A stretch of 64,000 nt of DNA from Prorocentrum cordatum (taxonomy: Eukaryota; Sar; Dinophyceae; Prorocentrales; Prorocentraceae): positions 36,854-100,853 of the forward strand of contig CAUYUJ010020678.1 in the NCBI GenBank assembly GCA_963575745.1. The letters are read 5' to 3'. The notes beneath the pieces were generated by a model. The model had not been told where the DNA came from and made no database searches. It saw only the letters and a list, made by a program, of their open reading frames with translations. The position numbers were made by a program, and so were the translations under genes. Shown here piece after piece: positions 1-10,805 of the stretch. Each line of letters opens with the position of its first letter. Position 1 is the first letter of the stretch.

Positions 1-262
1 TGGATCTTGAGATCGATTGTGATATCGATAATGAGATCGATAGTGTAATCGATAGTGAGGACGATTGTAAGGTCGATCGTGAGACCGAGAGCGGAATCCA
101 CTCAATGAGATCGATAGTGAAATCGATCGCGAGATCGTTCATGCGATCTCTAGCGAGGTCGCTTGTGAGATCGATAGTGAGATCGATTGTGTGATCGATG
201 GTGAGATCGATAGAGAAGTGGGTAATGAGATCGATCGTGAGACCGATCGATAACCAGATCGA
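1..262. repeat. 12-bp minisatellite (GAGATCGATAGT-like)
   Basis: The stretch is a run of imperfect units of about 12 bases, typically GAGATCGATAGT with variants such as GTGATCGATTGT. The array begins before the window. Open frames across it encode only low-complexity Ser/Ile/Arg peptides and are artefacts of the repeat. Confidence 0.85.
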
Positions 263-289
263 CCAGGATCCTGGGAATCTGGGAACCTC

Positions 290-365
290 GCCGCCCTCCG
301 AAATCGGCCCGGAACCGGGAACCGGGAACCAGGGAACACGGAATCGGGAACCCGGGAACCCAGCG
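290..365. repeat. short GGGAACC minisatellite
   Basis: About eight imperfect copies of CGGGAACC-like 7-8 base units follow directly on the preceding array. Confidence 0.7.
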
Positions 366-754
366 TGCGACCCAAATTGGCGGGACACATTCGCTAAATC
401 CTTCAACTTCCGCGAGCACCCCGTCAGTGCAAGCCTTGATTGAGGAATTTCTTCTATTCAAACTTAAGACCAGTCGTAATGTCAAAGCCGTCTTATCTTT
501 TTGAAAGTATTGGGGTCTAGGGGTTTCGGCACTCCTGGTCACCCGGTCTGCGGATCCCTGGCCCCTAGAAATCATTGTTGTGTAAGCATTAACAGCCCTC
601 AAAACCGTTTTTTTTGTGAGACCCCACCAGCCATTGTGGCTAAAGTTGTCTAGTGAGTTTTTCTCGTCCAGAAGCCCTCTTCATTTCGGGGGTGGGGGTG
701 CCCTCCCCCTCACATCCCTGAGTTTTTTTTGTTGAGCGGGCCTCGTGGTGTCAG
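366..754. other. unique intergenic stretch
   Basis: No gene is recognised. Positions 629-645 resemble the 3' half of the dinoflagellate spliced leader (15 of 17 bases). This is treated as a finding, not a gene. Confidence 0.5.
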
Positions 755-1345
755 GGCGCCCAAGATAGCCCGAGATGGCTCCAAGAGGGCCTCCGATGTT
801 CCAAGATGGCCTCCAAGGCGACTCGAGATAGTCGAAGATGGTATATGGTTCATCATAGCTTCCGACATACTTCCAAGAGGCCCGACGAGGGCCACAAGAT
901 GGTTCCAAGCCTTTCGGAGCCCCCTCAGGACCTTCCCAAGAGGCCACTCTATCCAAAAACCAGAGGAGTCAATGATTTGAGCCTTCTCGCCTTTTCGGTT
1001 CCGATGCGCTTTTGAAGCCTTAATATGGCCCTAAGATGGCCCGAGAAAGGCCCAAGAGCGACCGAAGAGGCCCCCAGACGGCCCCAAGAGCGCACAATAG
1101 CGGCCCAGCAGCGTCCCAAGAGAGCGCAAAAAGAAGATTGTGATGGCCCCAGGGGGGGGGAACGAAACTCGAACAGCCTCTCCTTTGATCGACGCCTTAC
1201 ATAATGGCCCCAAGAAGCTTTGCAGGGCTCCTAAGAGGCTCCAAGAGAGCCCCAAGAGGGCCCCCAAAAAGTTCAAGACGGCCCCAAGACGACCCCAAGA
1301 GGACCCCATGATCCCCCAAAAGAGTCCCAAGAGGGCTCCAAGAGG
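755..1345. repeat. degenerate CCAAGAGGGCC minisatellite
   Basis: Many imperfect 11-13 base units of the form CCCCAAGAGGGC or CCAAGATGGCC fill this block. The same motif, reverse-complemented (GCCTCTTGGGG), recurs at about 4.0-4.5 kb. Open frames across it are repetitive and unconvincing. Confidence 0.7.
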
Positions 1346-1605
1346 CGATTTTGAAGTCTCGGTCCTCGTCCTCGTCATCCTCCTCTTTTTTTGTCTTCTT
1401 CCTCGTCGTCGTCCTTGCCCTCATCGTCTTCCTTTTCCTTTTCCTCCTCTTCCTCGTCGTCGTCGTCGTCGTCCTCGTCGTCGTCGTCGTCGTGGTCGTC
1501 TTGGTCTTGGTCTTGGTCTTGGTCTTGGTCTTGATCTTGGTCGTCGTCGTCGTCGTCGTCTTCGTCGTCGTCGTCGTCCTCCTGCTTCTCTTCCCCTCGC
1601 CACCT
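1346..1605. repeat. TCG/TTGGTC triplet-hexamer tract
   Basis: The tract is almost pure TCG (CGT) triplets with an internal block of TTGGTC hexamers. All six frames are open or nearly so and would encode poly-Val/Leu, poly-Arg or poly-Asp. These are shadows of the triplet repeat and not genes. Confidence 0.9.
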
Positions 1606-1760
1606 CGCGGGCCCCCAGGCGGGGGGGGGGTCTGGACCCCCCCCCCTCCCCCTCCCCCCCTTAAGGCGGGGGGAGGGTTCCCCCCCCCCCCCTCCTCCCC
1701 CTCCCTTGAAGGGGGGGGGGGGTCCGGACCCCCCCCCCTCCCCCCCTTTCCCTGTTGCGC
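1606..1760. repeat. C/G homopolymer blocks
   Basis: Alternating runs of 6-12 C and 6-12 G are arranged so that neighbouring blocks are mutually complementary, for example GGGGGGGTCTGGACCCCCCC. Slippage-prone hairpins are likely. Confidence 0.75.
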
Positions 1761-1840
1761 GCTTTGTCTTTGTATAGTCGGAGACGTGAATACCCCTCGG
1801 CCCCTTCCTCGCCCGCTCGCTTGAATCGCAGGCTCCCGCA

Positions 1841-2304
1841 ATGCGGTGGCTCAAGTCCGAGAGGCCTTGGCGCGGCGGCCCACGGATGGCCCGCCCTCGC
1901 CCTGGTCAGCCTTCGTCGCCGCCTGGAGCGCGACGATCGGGGCCTGCTGGTCCTGGAGCTGGAGAGCACCAGCGGCTCCCGCGTGGCACCCGCCTCCGCC
2001 GTCGCCCTGCTGCTCGGAGGACGACCGCCTCTGCTGCGCGGGGCTGAGGCGCATCATCGACTTCCAGGCGGAGGTCAGCGGCCTCCAGGTGGAGGTTGGG
2101 CGCTGCGGTGCCTGCTCGTGGCCGCGCTGCTCGGGGGGCTGCTGCTCTCCGGCGCCGGCGCGCCGAGGTCTGGTGCGGCGCCTGCCGGCGTTGCTGTCGC
2201 GGCGCCCGCGGCCGGGCGCCCGCAGGGGGCACCCCGGGCTGGACCCGCGGCCCCACTGACCGCGGTGGCGTTCTGTGCTGGCCCATCGACGCCTAGCCGA
2301 CGCC
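1841..2304 (+). pseudogene. decayed 5' region upstream of LINE-type ORF1
   Basis: GC-rich sequence precedes the recognisable ORF1 and stays open in several frames, but no single frame holds up. Short peptides such as RRRLERDDRGLLVLELES and LRRIIDFQAEVSGLQVEV in different frames look like heptad-like Leu/Glu-rich coding sequence broken by indels. This fits the N-terminal leader of the retrotransposon whose ORF1 follows. The motif TGGCTCAAG at about 1845 resembles the end of the spliced leader and could mark the 5' end of a retroposed transcript. The assignment is inference from position only. Confidence 0.35.
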
Positions 2305-3477
2305 ATGGCTGACGTTTTGTTTCTCGACATCTCGGATCCACGGATCTTCGTGCGCTACGAGAGTGACCCAGCTGGCTTCTGCCGGCACCACCGCGTGCTG
2401 CTCTTCCGTGTGGATGGGGACATTTGGGTTGCCGTGGCCCCGGACCATGACCTGACCCGAGTGAAGCTGCTGGACGTCCAACACGAGCTTCTGGAGATGC
2501 GGGCGCCGTTCCCCAGGCATTCGTCGAATCAGGCCTATGCCCGCGACCTTGTGGCAGGAGTTGTGTTGGCTGCTTTCAGGCGCCGCGCGAAGATGATGGG
2601 TCAGTTCTTGGTGTGGGACAGGTCGACGCGGCCGAGAGGATGGTCTGGGTCATCGCCGAGCACCGCTCCCCCAAGTTCGGCGAGATCGCGGATCGTGGAG
2701 GCGGGAGTCATGGAGGGCGACGCCCGGGGTGCTAGCTTCGACGCCATGGTCGCGGCGGTGCTGGATGGCGAGGAGTTGTTTGTACAGGCGATCGCGGTCA
2801 GCGCCCTGCCGGAGTTCAAGACGACGAGGAAGACCGACTTGGGCGACGTCCGCGCCCTTGGGGGGGACCTCGACGAGGCTGGCCAGAGGAACCTGCGGCT
2901 CTCCGAGGCGGCCGCTTTGATGCGGGGCACTGAGCAGGCGAACTTTCCTTGTCGGGCGTGCGTGGCGCGACGGAGTTTCTGGGCTGTGGCCTCGGGCCCT
3001 GGCAGCGCGGTCTCCTGCCGGGCAGAGCGGGGGCGGCTCAGCGGAGTCGGCGAGGGCTCGGCGGTCAATCGCGTCCATCGGAATTTGTGTGAGGTGATTC
3101 GGCTTCTGCGCGCCTGGGGCCGCGCGGATCTCTCGATGCTTTCCTCTGCCGAGCTCGTCGTGCGCTGGGTGATGCAGACGGATGTCGCCGCGGGGCGCAA
3201 TCCGCGGCGCCCCGACTACAGCGGCCTCGACGTCGTGATCTCTGCGCCGGCGAATGCCGTGGGTCGCGCGTCTACGTCCAAGTTCAATTCCAGGGTTGCC
3301 GACGGGCTCAAAGACAGGGCCGCCATCTGGGTGCAGGAGCGCCTCTACCGCGAGGAGCAGAGGCACTCGCGCAAGGAAGGCGAGGGCAAGTGTGGCGACG
3401 GCGAGACTGCATTCGGCAAGAATGAGAAAAAGCGACGAGGCGTCGGCGCTGGGGGCGCCGCCGGCGCGGGCGGATGA
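2305..3477 (+). CDS. LINE-type retrotransposon ORF1 (Gag-like) fragment
   Basis: The frame reads from an ATG at 2305 (MADVLFLDISDPRIFVRYES) for about 390 codons. I recognise the pattern as the ORF1 that precedes the endonuclease/RT ORF of non-LTR elements common in dinoflagellate genomes. The signature blocks are an N-terminal MADVLFLD...DPAGF...HHR segment, a central LDGEELFV block, a GDVRALGG...GQRNLRLSEAAAL block, an HRNLCEVIRLL...SSELVVRW-type block, and NPRRPDYSGLD near the C-terminus. It ends in a Lys/Arg/Glu-rich tail. Residues around 105-130 are out of register: the expected wording (WVIAEHRSPKFGE) lies in another frame at about 2618-2700, so two compensating indels are present. ORF1 is expected to bind element RNA. 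No endonuclease or RT follows, so the copy is 3'-truncated. The continuous frame may be fortuitous in GC-rich DNA. Confidence 0.7.
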   Translation: MADVLFLDISDPRIFVRYESDPAGFCRHHRVLLFRVDGDIWVAVAPDHDLTRVKLLDVQHELLEMRAPFPRHSSNQAYARDLVAGVVLAAFRRRAKMMGQFLVWDRSTRPRGWSGSSPSTAPPSSARSRIVEAGVMEGDARGASFDAMVAAVLDGEELFVQAIAVSALPEFKTTRKTDLGDVRALGGDLDEAGQRNLRLSEAAALMRGTEQANFPCRACVARRSFWAVASGPGSAVSCRAERGRLSGVGEGSAVNRVHRNLCEVIRLLRAWGRADLSMLSSAELVVRWVMQTDVAAGRNPRRPDYSGLDVVISAPANAVGRASTSKFNSRVADGLKDRAAIWVQERLYREEQRHSRKEGEGKCGDGETAFGKNEKKRRGVGAGGAAGAGG

Positions 3478-3814
3478 TGCGTCTCGGAGGTGCGGGGGAG
3501 CCGACGTTGGCAGCCTGGGCGTCGACGGACCCCCCCGCGGCCTACAGGTCTGGAGGGGCCAGGGCGCGAAATCGGCGGCGCGGCGATACTTTCCCCTTGC
3601 CACGTGATGCTTCTGTCCTTGGCGATGAATGCGAGGATGAGCGGCTTCGGCAAGTTTTGATTCGGTCTGGGTCTTGAACCAGCTGGCCGCCGCCAGTGTG
3701 AATTCGCGTCGCGCCGTGGGGCGCGATCTTCCACCTGTGGGCCGCCTTCGGCCTGCCACCGTGCAGCGCTGGATGCTCCGCAACGTGGCCCGGGGGGTCG
3801 AGGTGCCCGAGTGA
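3478..3814 (+). pseudogene. broken continuation of LINE-type ORF1
   Basis: After the stop at 3477 a different frame carries a TFPLA-like segment and then, at 3660-3811, VWVLNQLAAASVNSRRAV and a PPVGRLRPATVQRWMLRNVA stretch ending at a TGA at 3812-3814. Wording of this type follows ORF1 in related elements. At least three stops interrupt the intervening 60 bases. Resemblance to the element ends at about 3.81 kb, where unrelated sequence begins. This marks the 3' truncation point. Confidence 0.5.
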
Positions 3815-4560
3815 CCTTGCAGAGGCCGCGGGACCTGGCACCTATTAGTGACGTTCGGCCTATTCCGCCACCGTGCTTGGGTTGTGCGTGGTGCAGGGCT
3901 TCGACACCCAATCTGGACTCCATGCCCGTTGGCAGAAACGAAGTGCAATCTTACTCAACACGCTTATGGCTTCCGATTCCTTGGGGTCTTTTTGCGGGGC
4001 CTCGGGGGCGGCATTTTGGCACCCTTCAAAGCTCTTGACTGCCGTTTGGGGCCTTTGGGCGTCTTTTTGTTTTTCTCTTGTGGGCATCTTGGGGCAGGTT
4101 GGGCGTCCGTCCTGGGGGCCATCTTGTTGGGGATGGCTTCCTGATGCTTTGCGAGTTCCCCCTCTTGGGCTTTGGCCGGCTTGGGGGCCTATCGGGCAGT
4201 CTCGGAGCCTTTGGGCCATCCCCGGGCCCTCTCGGTCATCCTGGGCCAATCTGGCAAGCTTCTCGGTTGTCTCGGGGGTAAGACTGCTTGGAACCGCAAT
4301 AAACACCATACAACGCCATGCGGAAATCCATGTTTTTTTGCCTCTTGAGTTTGTTTTGTGGGTCCTCTGGGGCACTCTTTGGGCGTCTTCTGCGCCTCTG
4401 GGCCGTCCTGAGGCCGCTTTGGATGTCCTGGGGCCTCTCTGGCGTGTTTGATTTCCTTCTGAGCCATCTCAAAGGTTTTTTCGTGGGCATCTTGTAGGCC
4501 GCGGTGGGTGGAGTTGGGGGCTCCGGGGGCCAGGGTGCGCTGGTGAGCTCGCCTTTCCCC
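3815..4560. repeat. degenerate CTTGGGGGCC minisatellite, reverse of 0.8-1.3 kb motif
   Basis: The first 200 bases are unique. From about 4010 the sequence is a loose run of CTTTGGGCGTCTT / GGCCTCTTGGGG units of 11-13 bases, the reverse complement of the motif at 755-1345. No gene is recognised. Confidence 0.6.
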
Positions 4561-5670
4561 CCTTCCCCCCGACGGGATTGTTGACTCCAGGGGACGGGGA
4601 AGGAGGGAGGGGGACAACCAAATGTTTCATGTGTTTTTTCACCCCAGGGTGGGGTCTGCGGAATATTGCTCGTGCTCTGCTCCGTTTAAAACCGCAGCCA
4701 GGGTCGGCTCAGATGGCACAGCCTAACATCGGCTTTTTCCATGCGGGAGCGAAGGGTTTCCACACTGCTAGAGCTGAGTAGAGAGTGGTAGGCGGGGAGG
4801 GGGAGGCAGGGAGGAGGGATAGAAGGGAAGGGAGGCAGGGATGAAACACGGTAGAGACGGGGAGAGCAAGCACGGAATATGCAGTAACATCCGATGCCGC
4901 AGTGCGTCGCAGTGGATGTCCTGCAGTTGCGGCTGGCATCTGTGAAGCAAGCCGTAGACGTGTAGAATTAGAGCGCGCGCGCGGATGCGGAGGGTATTCC
5001 AGACGGGAAAATGATCGGGGACGAGGTGACGAACTTTGCGATGGAGCTTCCCCGTCCCCAACCCCTAGCTGTTCAACGAGAGCTCATCCCCCCAAGCTCC
5101 TGTCGACAGTGCGCGCCCGTCCCTCCCTCGACTAAAGGAGGGGTGGGCGAGTTGCACCTAGGAGTGGGTTCGCGCCTTCCCGGCCTCGCCGTGCCAGTGC
5201 TGGGCCTGGGGCATCGGTTTGGGTGTCGGAACAGAGGAGGGGATAAGGAGGGGGGGTAATTTCGAAATTCCTTGCATGCAGCTGGTTTCGGCGCCGGGAG
5301 GCACCAGGAAAACCAGCTACGTGAGCTGATTCGATGATCCCCCTTTTACTACCCCCCCGCCCGACCCGAAAGATGACTTGAACCTTACTACCGCATGTGA
5401 TGGAACTGTGTGTACTCTGTTCATGCAAGCTGTCGTTTCCAAGGCTTGCTGCTGCTGTCCAGACTTTCGGAGGATGGTCTTGGTCAAGTTTCCGGTGCAG
5501 TCGCCAGAGAAGGGGATAACAATCGACACCACTACCTCGTCGCCACGGCCAGATTCCGCCTCGAAGCACTGGTCATGGCGCACCCTGGGAGAGTTTCCGG
5601 GAGCAGCTGCATCGGAATCCCTTGTTCCCCAGAATCTGGATATCGAGCCCTTTGGATCCAGGCTGGAGCA
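4561..5670. other. no recognised feature
   Basis: Unique sequence of mixed composition with a GGGAGG-rich block at 4780-4860. Short open frames on both strands show no domain or repeat that I can name. Confidence 0.5.
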
Positions 5671-5814
5671 GATGGGGTCGGAGGATTGCGCCGCATCGCC
5701 GATGCATCGCCGATGCATCGGCGACGCGATGCGACCTGGAGACCGTCCTTTTTTTCGCCGTCGCCGATACATTGGCGATGCATCGGCGATGCGGCCCGAT
5801 CCTCCGACCCCATC
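5671..5814. repeat. 144-bp foldback element with 56-bp arms
   Basis: Positions 5671-5726 and 5759-5814 are inverted copies of each other with 4 mismatches in 56 bases, separated by a 32-base loop. The arms contain a GCATCGCCGATGCATCGCC core that is itself partly palindromic. The outer ends are GATGGGGTCGGAGG and CCTCCGACCCCATC. This is the structure expected of a foldback or MITE-like element, or a strong RNA hairpin. Confidence 0.8.
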
Positions 5815-6592
5815 GCGCTCGTCCCCCGCTGCGGGAGGCCTCCATCCCAGACGTGTGATGCTTTCGTTTTTCCACCGAGGGTCCCCGGACGTCCCGCGAC
5901 CCCTTCCCCGGGGCCAGCTCGCCGCCCCCCGGCGAGGGCCCCCTGGAGGACGAGAACGGCCGCAAGCTCGGGGGTTGCTGAAGGTGCCCCTGGCCCATTG
6001 GTGCACCCAGCTTTTCTCGCGCCATTTCGGAGCCCCTGGGGCCCTGTGGACCTCGTGGGGGGTGCTCTGGAGGCCGTGGGGGCCTCCTTGGAAGTCCTGG
6101 GGGCACTGTGGGCCAGCCGCCGCGATTTTTCCGCGACGCGAGCCAGCCTGGGCCTGGCGCCTGCCTGGGGGAGCGGCCGCAGCCGCGCGGCTCGGTCTCC
6201 CCTCGGCGCCCTCGGCCGCGAGGGCCCGGGGCGACGTCGGCCCCCCGCCCGCGGCAGCGCCCGCGTGCGCAGGACCGGGGCCGCGAGCGCTCCCGGTCGC
6301 ACGACGACCGCCCAGACAGGAGGCACCAGCCTCCCCTTGGCGCGTGGGGACAGCAGGGGCCACGTTCCCAGAGATCCGGGGCTCCCAACAAGCACTGGGG
6401 CGGCGGTACTTTCGGTATTTTCGGCCTCTGGGGGCCCTCGCAGGGCCTCGGGATCGTCAAGCAAGGATTCAGGACGACAAAACGGCCCTAGGGAAGTGGC
6501 CCAGACCTCCGGGGCCCGCGTGCCCAAAAGATTGGGGCGGCCGGACGTCTGGGCTCATGGGGGAGATAGGCTCAGGGTAGCAGTGGGGGGGA
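5815..6592. other. GC-rich stretch with long but unrecognised open frames
   Basis: Long frames without stops run on both strands here (roughly 400 codons on +, 350 on -, overlapping the foldback). Their peptides are Arg/Pro/Ala/Gly-rich with no recognisable domain, and opposite-strand frames are equally open. That is expected of sequence poor in A and T. I do not call a gene. Confidence 0.5.
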
Positions 6593-6800
6593 GGTTCGAG
6601 GTTTTCGGGCGTCCTCGTCGGTTCTCGGCGGTTCTCCGGCCATGGGGTGCGTTCCAGCAGCTGCGCCTCGCCGCGAGAGTTCCGGGGACTGCCCGGATCG
6701 TCCCGAATGGCTGACGGTGAGCAGAGTTTTGGCTTGGAAGCCAATGGGCAACAGTAGGGGGCGGGGGATGGGCTCAGGGAGGGACGCACCGACCCCCAAA
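6593..6800. repeat. dispersed repeat family A, copy 1
   Basis: This segment is alignable by eye over about 200 bases with 38276-38480 on the same strand. Shared words include GGTTCGAGGTTTTCGGGCGTC, AGCTGCGCCTCGCCG and TGCCCGGATCGTCCCGAA. Identity is roughly 70-75 percent with small indels. Confidence 0.75.
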
Positions 6801-7375
6801 CAGAGCTCCAGCGAAGGCCCCAGTGGCCGTGACCACGTGCGCCCCGCGCCACCCAGAATGGCGCTTCGTGGCTCCCTAGAGAGCTCCACCCAAGGCCCCA
6901 GTGGCTGTGACCACATGCGTCCCGCGTCACCCAGTGCGGTGTTTCGTGGCCCCATGCGGAGCTCCACCGAAGGCCCCACTGAATGTGACCACGTGCGTTC
7001 CCCTGCGCCCATTTCGGCACACCGCTCACGCGTTTCGGGGCTCCATGAGCTTCACCGAAGGCCCCAGTGGCGATTTAAGCATGCGTCCCCCCCGCTCGTT
7101 TTGGCATACCCCTCAGGCGTCTCGTGGCCCCATGGGGAGCTCAACCGAATGCCCCAGTGCCGACGTTCGCATGGCGGCCCCGCTCCATTTCAGCACACCC
7201 CTCACACGTTTCGTGCCTCCATATGGAGCGCCACCGACGGCCACAATGGCTGCGCCCGTATGCGTCCCCGCCCCATTTCGGCACACCCTTTGCGCTTCGT
7301 GGCCCCAGAAAGAGACCCACCGAAGGCGATACCCACAACGGCGATACTCACAACTGCACATGGTTGGGCCTTCTC
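6801..7375 (+). repeat. ~80-bp tandem repeat family B, forward array
   Basis: About seven imperfect units of 75-90 bases follow the pattern TGGCCCCATGNGGAGCTCCACCGAAGGCCCCAGTGG, then GTGACCACGTGCGTCC, then CATTTCGGCACACC. The last unit carries ACCCACCGAAGGCGATACC followed by CACAACGGCGATACTCACAA, which reappears reverse-complemented at 10.8 kb. The open frames on both strands simply translate the repeat. Confidence 0.8.
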
Positions 7376-8020
7376 CAGGACATGTTTTTTGACCGAACGC
7401 CTGGTGTTTCTTCAGCAGTACCGCGCTGAGGAGTTCGCCGCGTCGTGGTGCTTATGTGTTTTTCTCGATCGGAGGCTCTTCTTTTCCTCCACATTGTATT
7501 TCCTCCTTCAGCGTTGGCCTCATCTCAGGATCGGCGCATTGATCGGCGCATTGCTTCCGCCGTTCAGAATGTCGCCCTCGCCCCCTCGCGGGGCACAGTT
7601 GTGGATCCGAATTCTCTCTCTCGTCGCTGTCGCCCCCCCCGTCCCCTCTCTTGCTCTTTCCCGTGGCCCCCTCTTGCTCCTCCCGCTCCTGCTCCTGCTC
7701 CTGCTCCTGCTATGCGCTCCTCCTCCTCCTCCTCCTCCGCCCTCCTCCCCCCTCCATTCACTTTCCCGCTTTTTGAGGCAAAGGGGAGCTCGGCGCTGAG
7801 CCGAAGCGGGCCCCAGAGGGGCCTGATCTGCCAAGGGCCCCCCCCCCAGATTGTCCCATCACCTCCCCGGCTTATGCCTGGACCCCCCAGGCCCCCGGCT
7901 AGATTTCTTTGCTTCCTTCTCTGTCGGGGGCCCCTCTTTGCTGCGACCCGTTGCACCTTGGACCCTGGGCGGAGCGTTCATTTCTTTCCGCGCGCCTTGT
8001 CATAGGAACCCCTGAACTCT
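7376..8020. other. unique sequence with CTCCTG/CTC microsatellite
   Basis: A TCCTGC/CTC tract lies at about 7675-7745. The remainder is pyrimidine-rich and no gene is recognised. Confidence 0.5.
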
Positions 8021-8849
8021 TTCGGTTTGAGTATCAGTAGTACTTTAGTGCAACTGGTTCTAGCGTGTACTAACCTGCAACTAATACTAGAGTGCGCCTG
8101 GCCCTTTAAGTGCAGCATGGGGGTTTAATCATCTGCAACTGGGTGATCAAGCCGTATCACAGTAGAGCAAACTATTTCAGTACACGTGTTAGCGCAATTT
8201 TAGTACAACTAATGGGTGCACACATTTGCAATCTTGGCTCTCGATTTTTTCCTCTTCTGCTTGCGCCAGGTATGTGTGTGTGGGGGCACCCATTCGGCTG
8301 AGAGTTCATTCCTCATCCGAAGTTCCAGAATGGGGTAGCCTCCGTTCTCGAACCTCTCGCCAGGGATTTTTCGTTTCTTCCGCGGAAGCCTGACCCCCTG
8401 GGTTCTTCGGCGAGCCACATATTCTTTTCCTTATGGATGGGCCCACAGGGGTCTTACGTTTGAGTCGGCCGGGTGATGTTGTCCCCCCCTGTGCCACCCT
8501 TGCGGGCGCGAGCAACGCCAACATTTTCACCAAAAGGGGACACAATATTTGCCGCCAGGCCGAGGCTCACCGGCTGCCACCTCCTGCTCAAACTCCTGCT
8601 CATCTTCCTGCCCATTCGCCACTCCCTTCTCCTCCTCCTCCTCCTCCTCCAATGTACACAGGTCCTGGCACATCACACGATTGGGTCATTTGGGGATCGA
8701 GGTTCGCTACGACGCCCGTCGGCGGAAAGAGAACGAGTTAGCGTAATGAGAAGGGATGTCATTATGACCCCAGGCCGAGGGTTCACAGTCCCCCACAAGA
8801 TGGGATGGGTCCCAGGGTTCCACAGCCCCCCCCAGACCAGATGGAGGGG
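8021..8849. other. AT-richer island, no recognised gene
   Basis: Positions 8021-8230 are noticeably AT-richer than the surroundings and carry scattered ACTAATACTAG / GTACAACTAAT words. Beyond this is unique sequence with a short CTCCTC tract at 8630-8650. Confidence 0.45.
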
Positions 8850-9350
<501 letters not shown>

Positions 9351-9830
9351 ACCCCACACCCACAGGGGGAGGGAGGGTCAGTTCACGGGCGCCGTCCACC
9401 ATGCCACACCCACAGGGCCACGACCACTGGGGGGGGGAGCGATCCCATTCGCGAGGCCTTCACGAGGTTCACGGGCGTACCCATCCAGCGTGGGGGTTTG
9501 ATGCCATGTGCATTTGGGGGGGCAGACCTGGATCATGTATATGGCGCGCACACATAGTTTGTCCCTCCCCCCCTTCCTCCCCTCCTCCATCCCTCTCTCT
9601 CTCTCTCTCTCCCCCCCAACCCAACCCCCCCTTCCCCCTCCCGCCCCCCGCCTCACCCTCCTTCCCCCACGGCGCCATCGTCATCCCCTTCCCTGCCGCC
9701 CCCCTCTTCCCCTCTCCCCCTCTCCCCCTCATCCCCTCGTCCCTCCTCTCCTTTCCCCTCTCCTCCCCTCCTCCCCCCTCCCGCCTCTTCTCCTCTCACC
9801 TCTCAGACCCCCACGCCGTGACTTTCTCGC
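9351..9830. repeat. pyrimidine tract (CCT/CTCTCC)
   Basis: From 9556 to about 9830 the + strand is almost entirely C and T. The first 200 bases are unique. No gene is seen. Confidence 0.7.
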
Positions 9831-10504
9831 GACGTGTACCCGCAGAGGTCTGGACCCGATCCTCGGGACCGGCTTCCCGTCCCGAGCCCTTGTTTGACGG
9901 TCCAGGGGCCCGGCGAAGGGCCCGGAAGAGGGAGATAATAGCAAGACCCTCCTGCTGTGTTTTGTCCATGATATGTTTCTTTTCGCACCCCGTCTTGGAC
10001 CTCTCCTGAGGCGGCATTCTGACCAGCATTTGGAGGAGAATCCAGCCGTGGCCGCCAGGGCGCCCCAGGGCGCCCCGAGAACGCCCACAAACCTCGGACC
10101 CCCATCCCGGATCCTCGGCCCTCAAGTCCTCCCCCCACACCTCCCTCGCTGCGTTCGAGACTGTTCTTGTAAGGGCCCAGCGATAGCCTGGGTTACCGGT
10201 CCCGCCCGCCCCTCCGGAAGACCTGTCCCTGTCGGTTGCGCAGGTCCGGTGGGGGTTCGTAGTGCTGGTGCGCGCGGGCGTACGCAGGCTTGCCTAGAGC
10301 GAAAAGGTGAAGCAGTCGGCCAGCATGCCCCCCCCCCCCTTCTTGGCGGCCCGCACATCGGCGCAGGGGGCGGGGGGAAGGCTTCTCAGAAGGAGCCTTC
10401 CCCCCTCCCCCATACCCCCTTGTGCGCGCCGCCGAGTTCCGCCGGATAACCAGGGTGATCACCGAGATCGGGCGGGTGGTAATGGGGGGGGTGACCTGAA
10501 GGGG
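9831..10504. other. no recognised feature
   Basis: Unique GC-rich sequence. Overlapping frames on both strands give unrelated Pro/Arg-rich peptides. Confidence 0.45.
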
Positions 10505-10665
10505 GGGTGATGGATTGCCAAAAAACATAGGATTTCAAAAAAAAAGGATTGCAAAAAAAACCCTTCGGTTTAACGAAGGATTGCAAAAACAACATTTGTT
10601 TTGCAATCCTTCGGTTTTTTGCAATCCTTCGTTTTTTGCAATCCTTCGTTCAAGCGAAGGGCCGT
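10505..10665. repeat. AT-rich hairpin array (CGAAGGATTGCAAAA)
   Basis: Several copies of the word CGAAGGATTGCAAAA lie in both orientations. Positions 10574-10588 and 10599-10613 form a perfect 15-bp stem around a 10-base loop. Further copies of TTTTGCAATCCTTCG follow at about 10617-10650. It is an isolated AT-rich island in GC-rich DNA. Confidence 0.8.
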
Positions 10666-10805
10666 AAAGAGCCCATCAGGGCTTCTGTTGGAGCCAGCAG
10701 GGGCCCACATGGGATCCTGACGGGCCCCTTGAGGGCCCTTCTCGTTACCCCCCGTTTTGGTAATCCTCCATTGCGACCACCTGCCTGACGAAACATCATA
10801 ATCCT

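Noticed and set aside
5378-6714. Overlapping ~400-codon frames on both strands
   Set aside because: GC-rich sequence without recognisable domain, passing through a foldback; both strands equally open.
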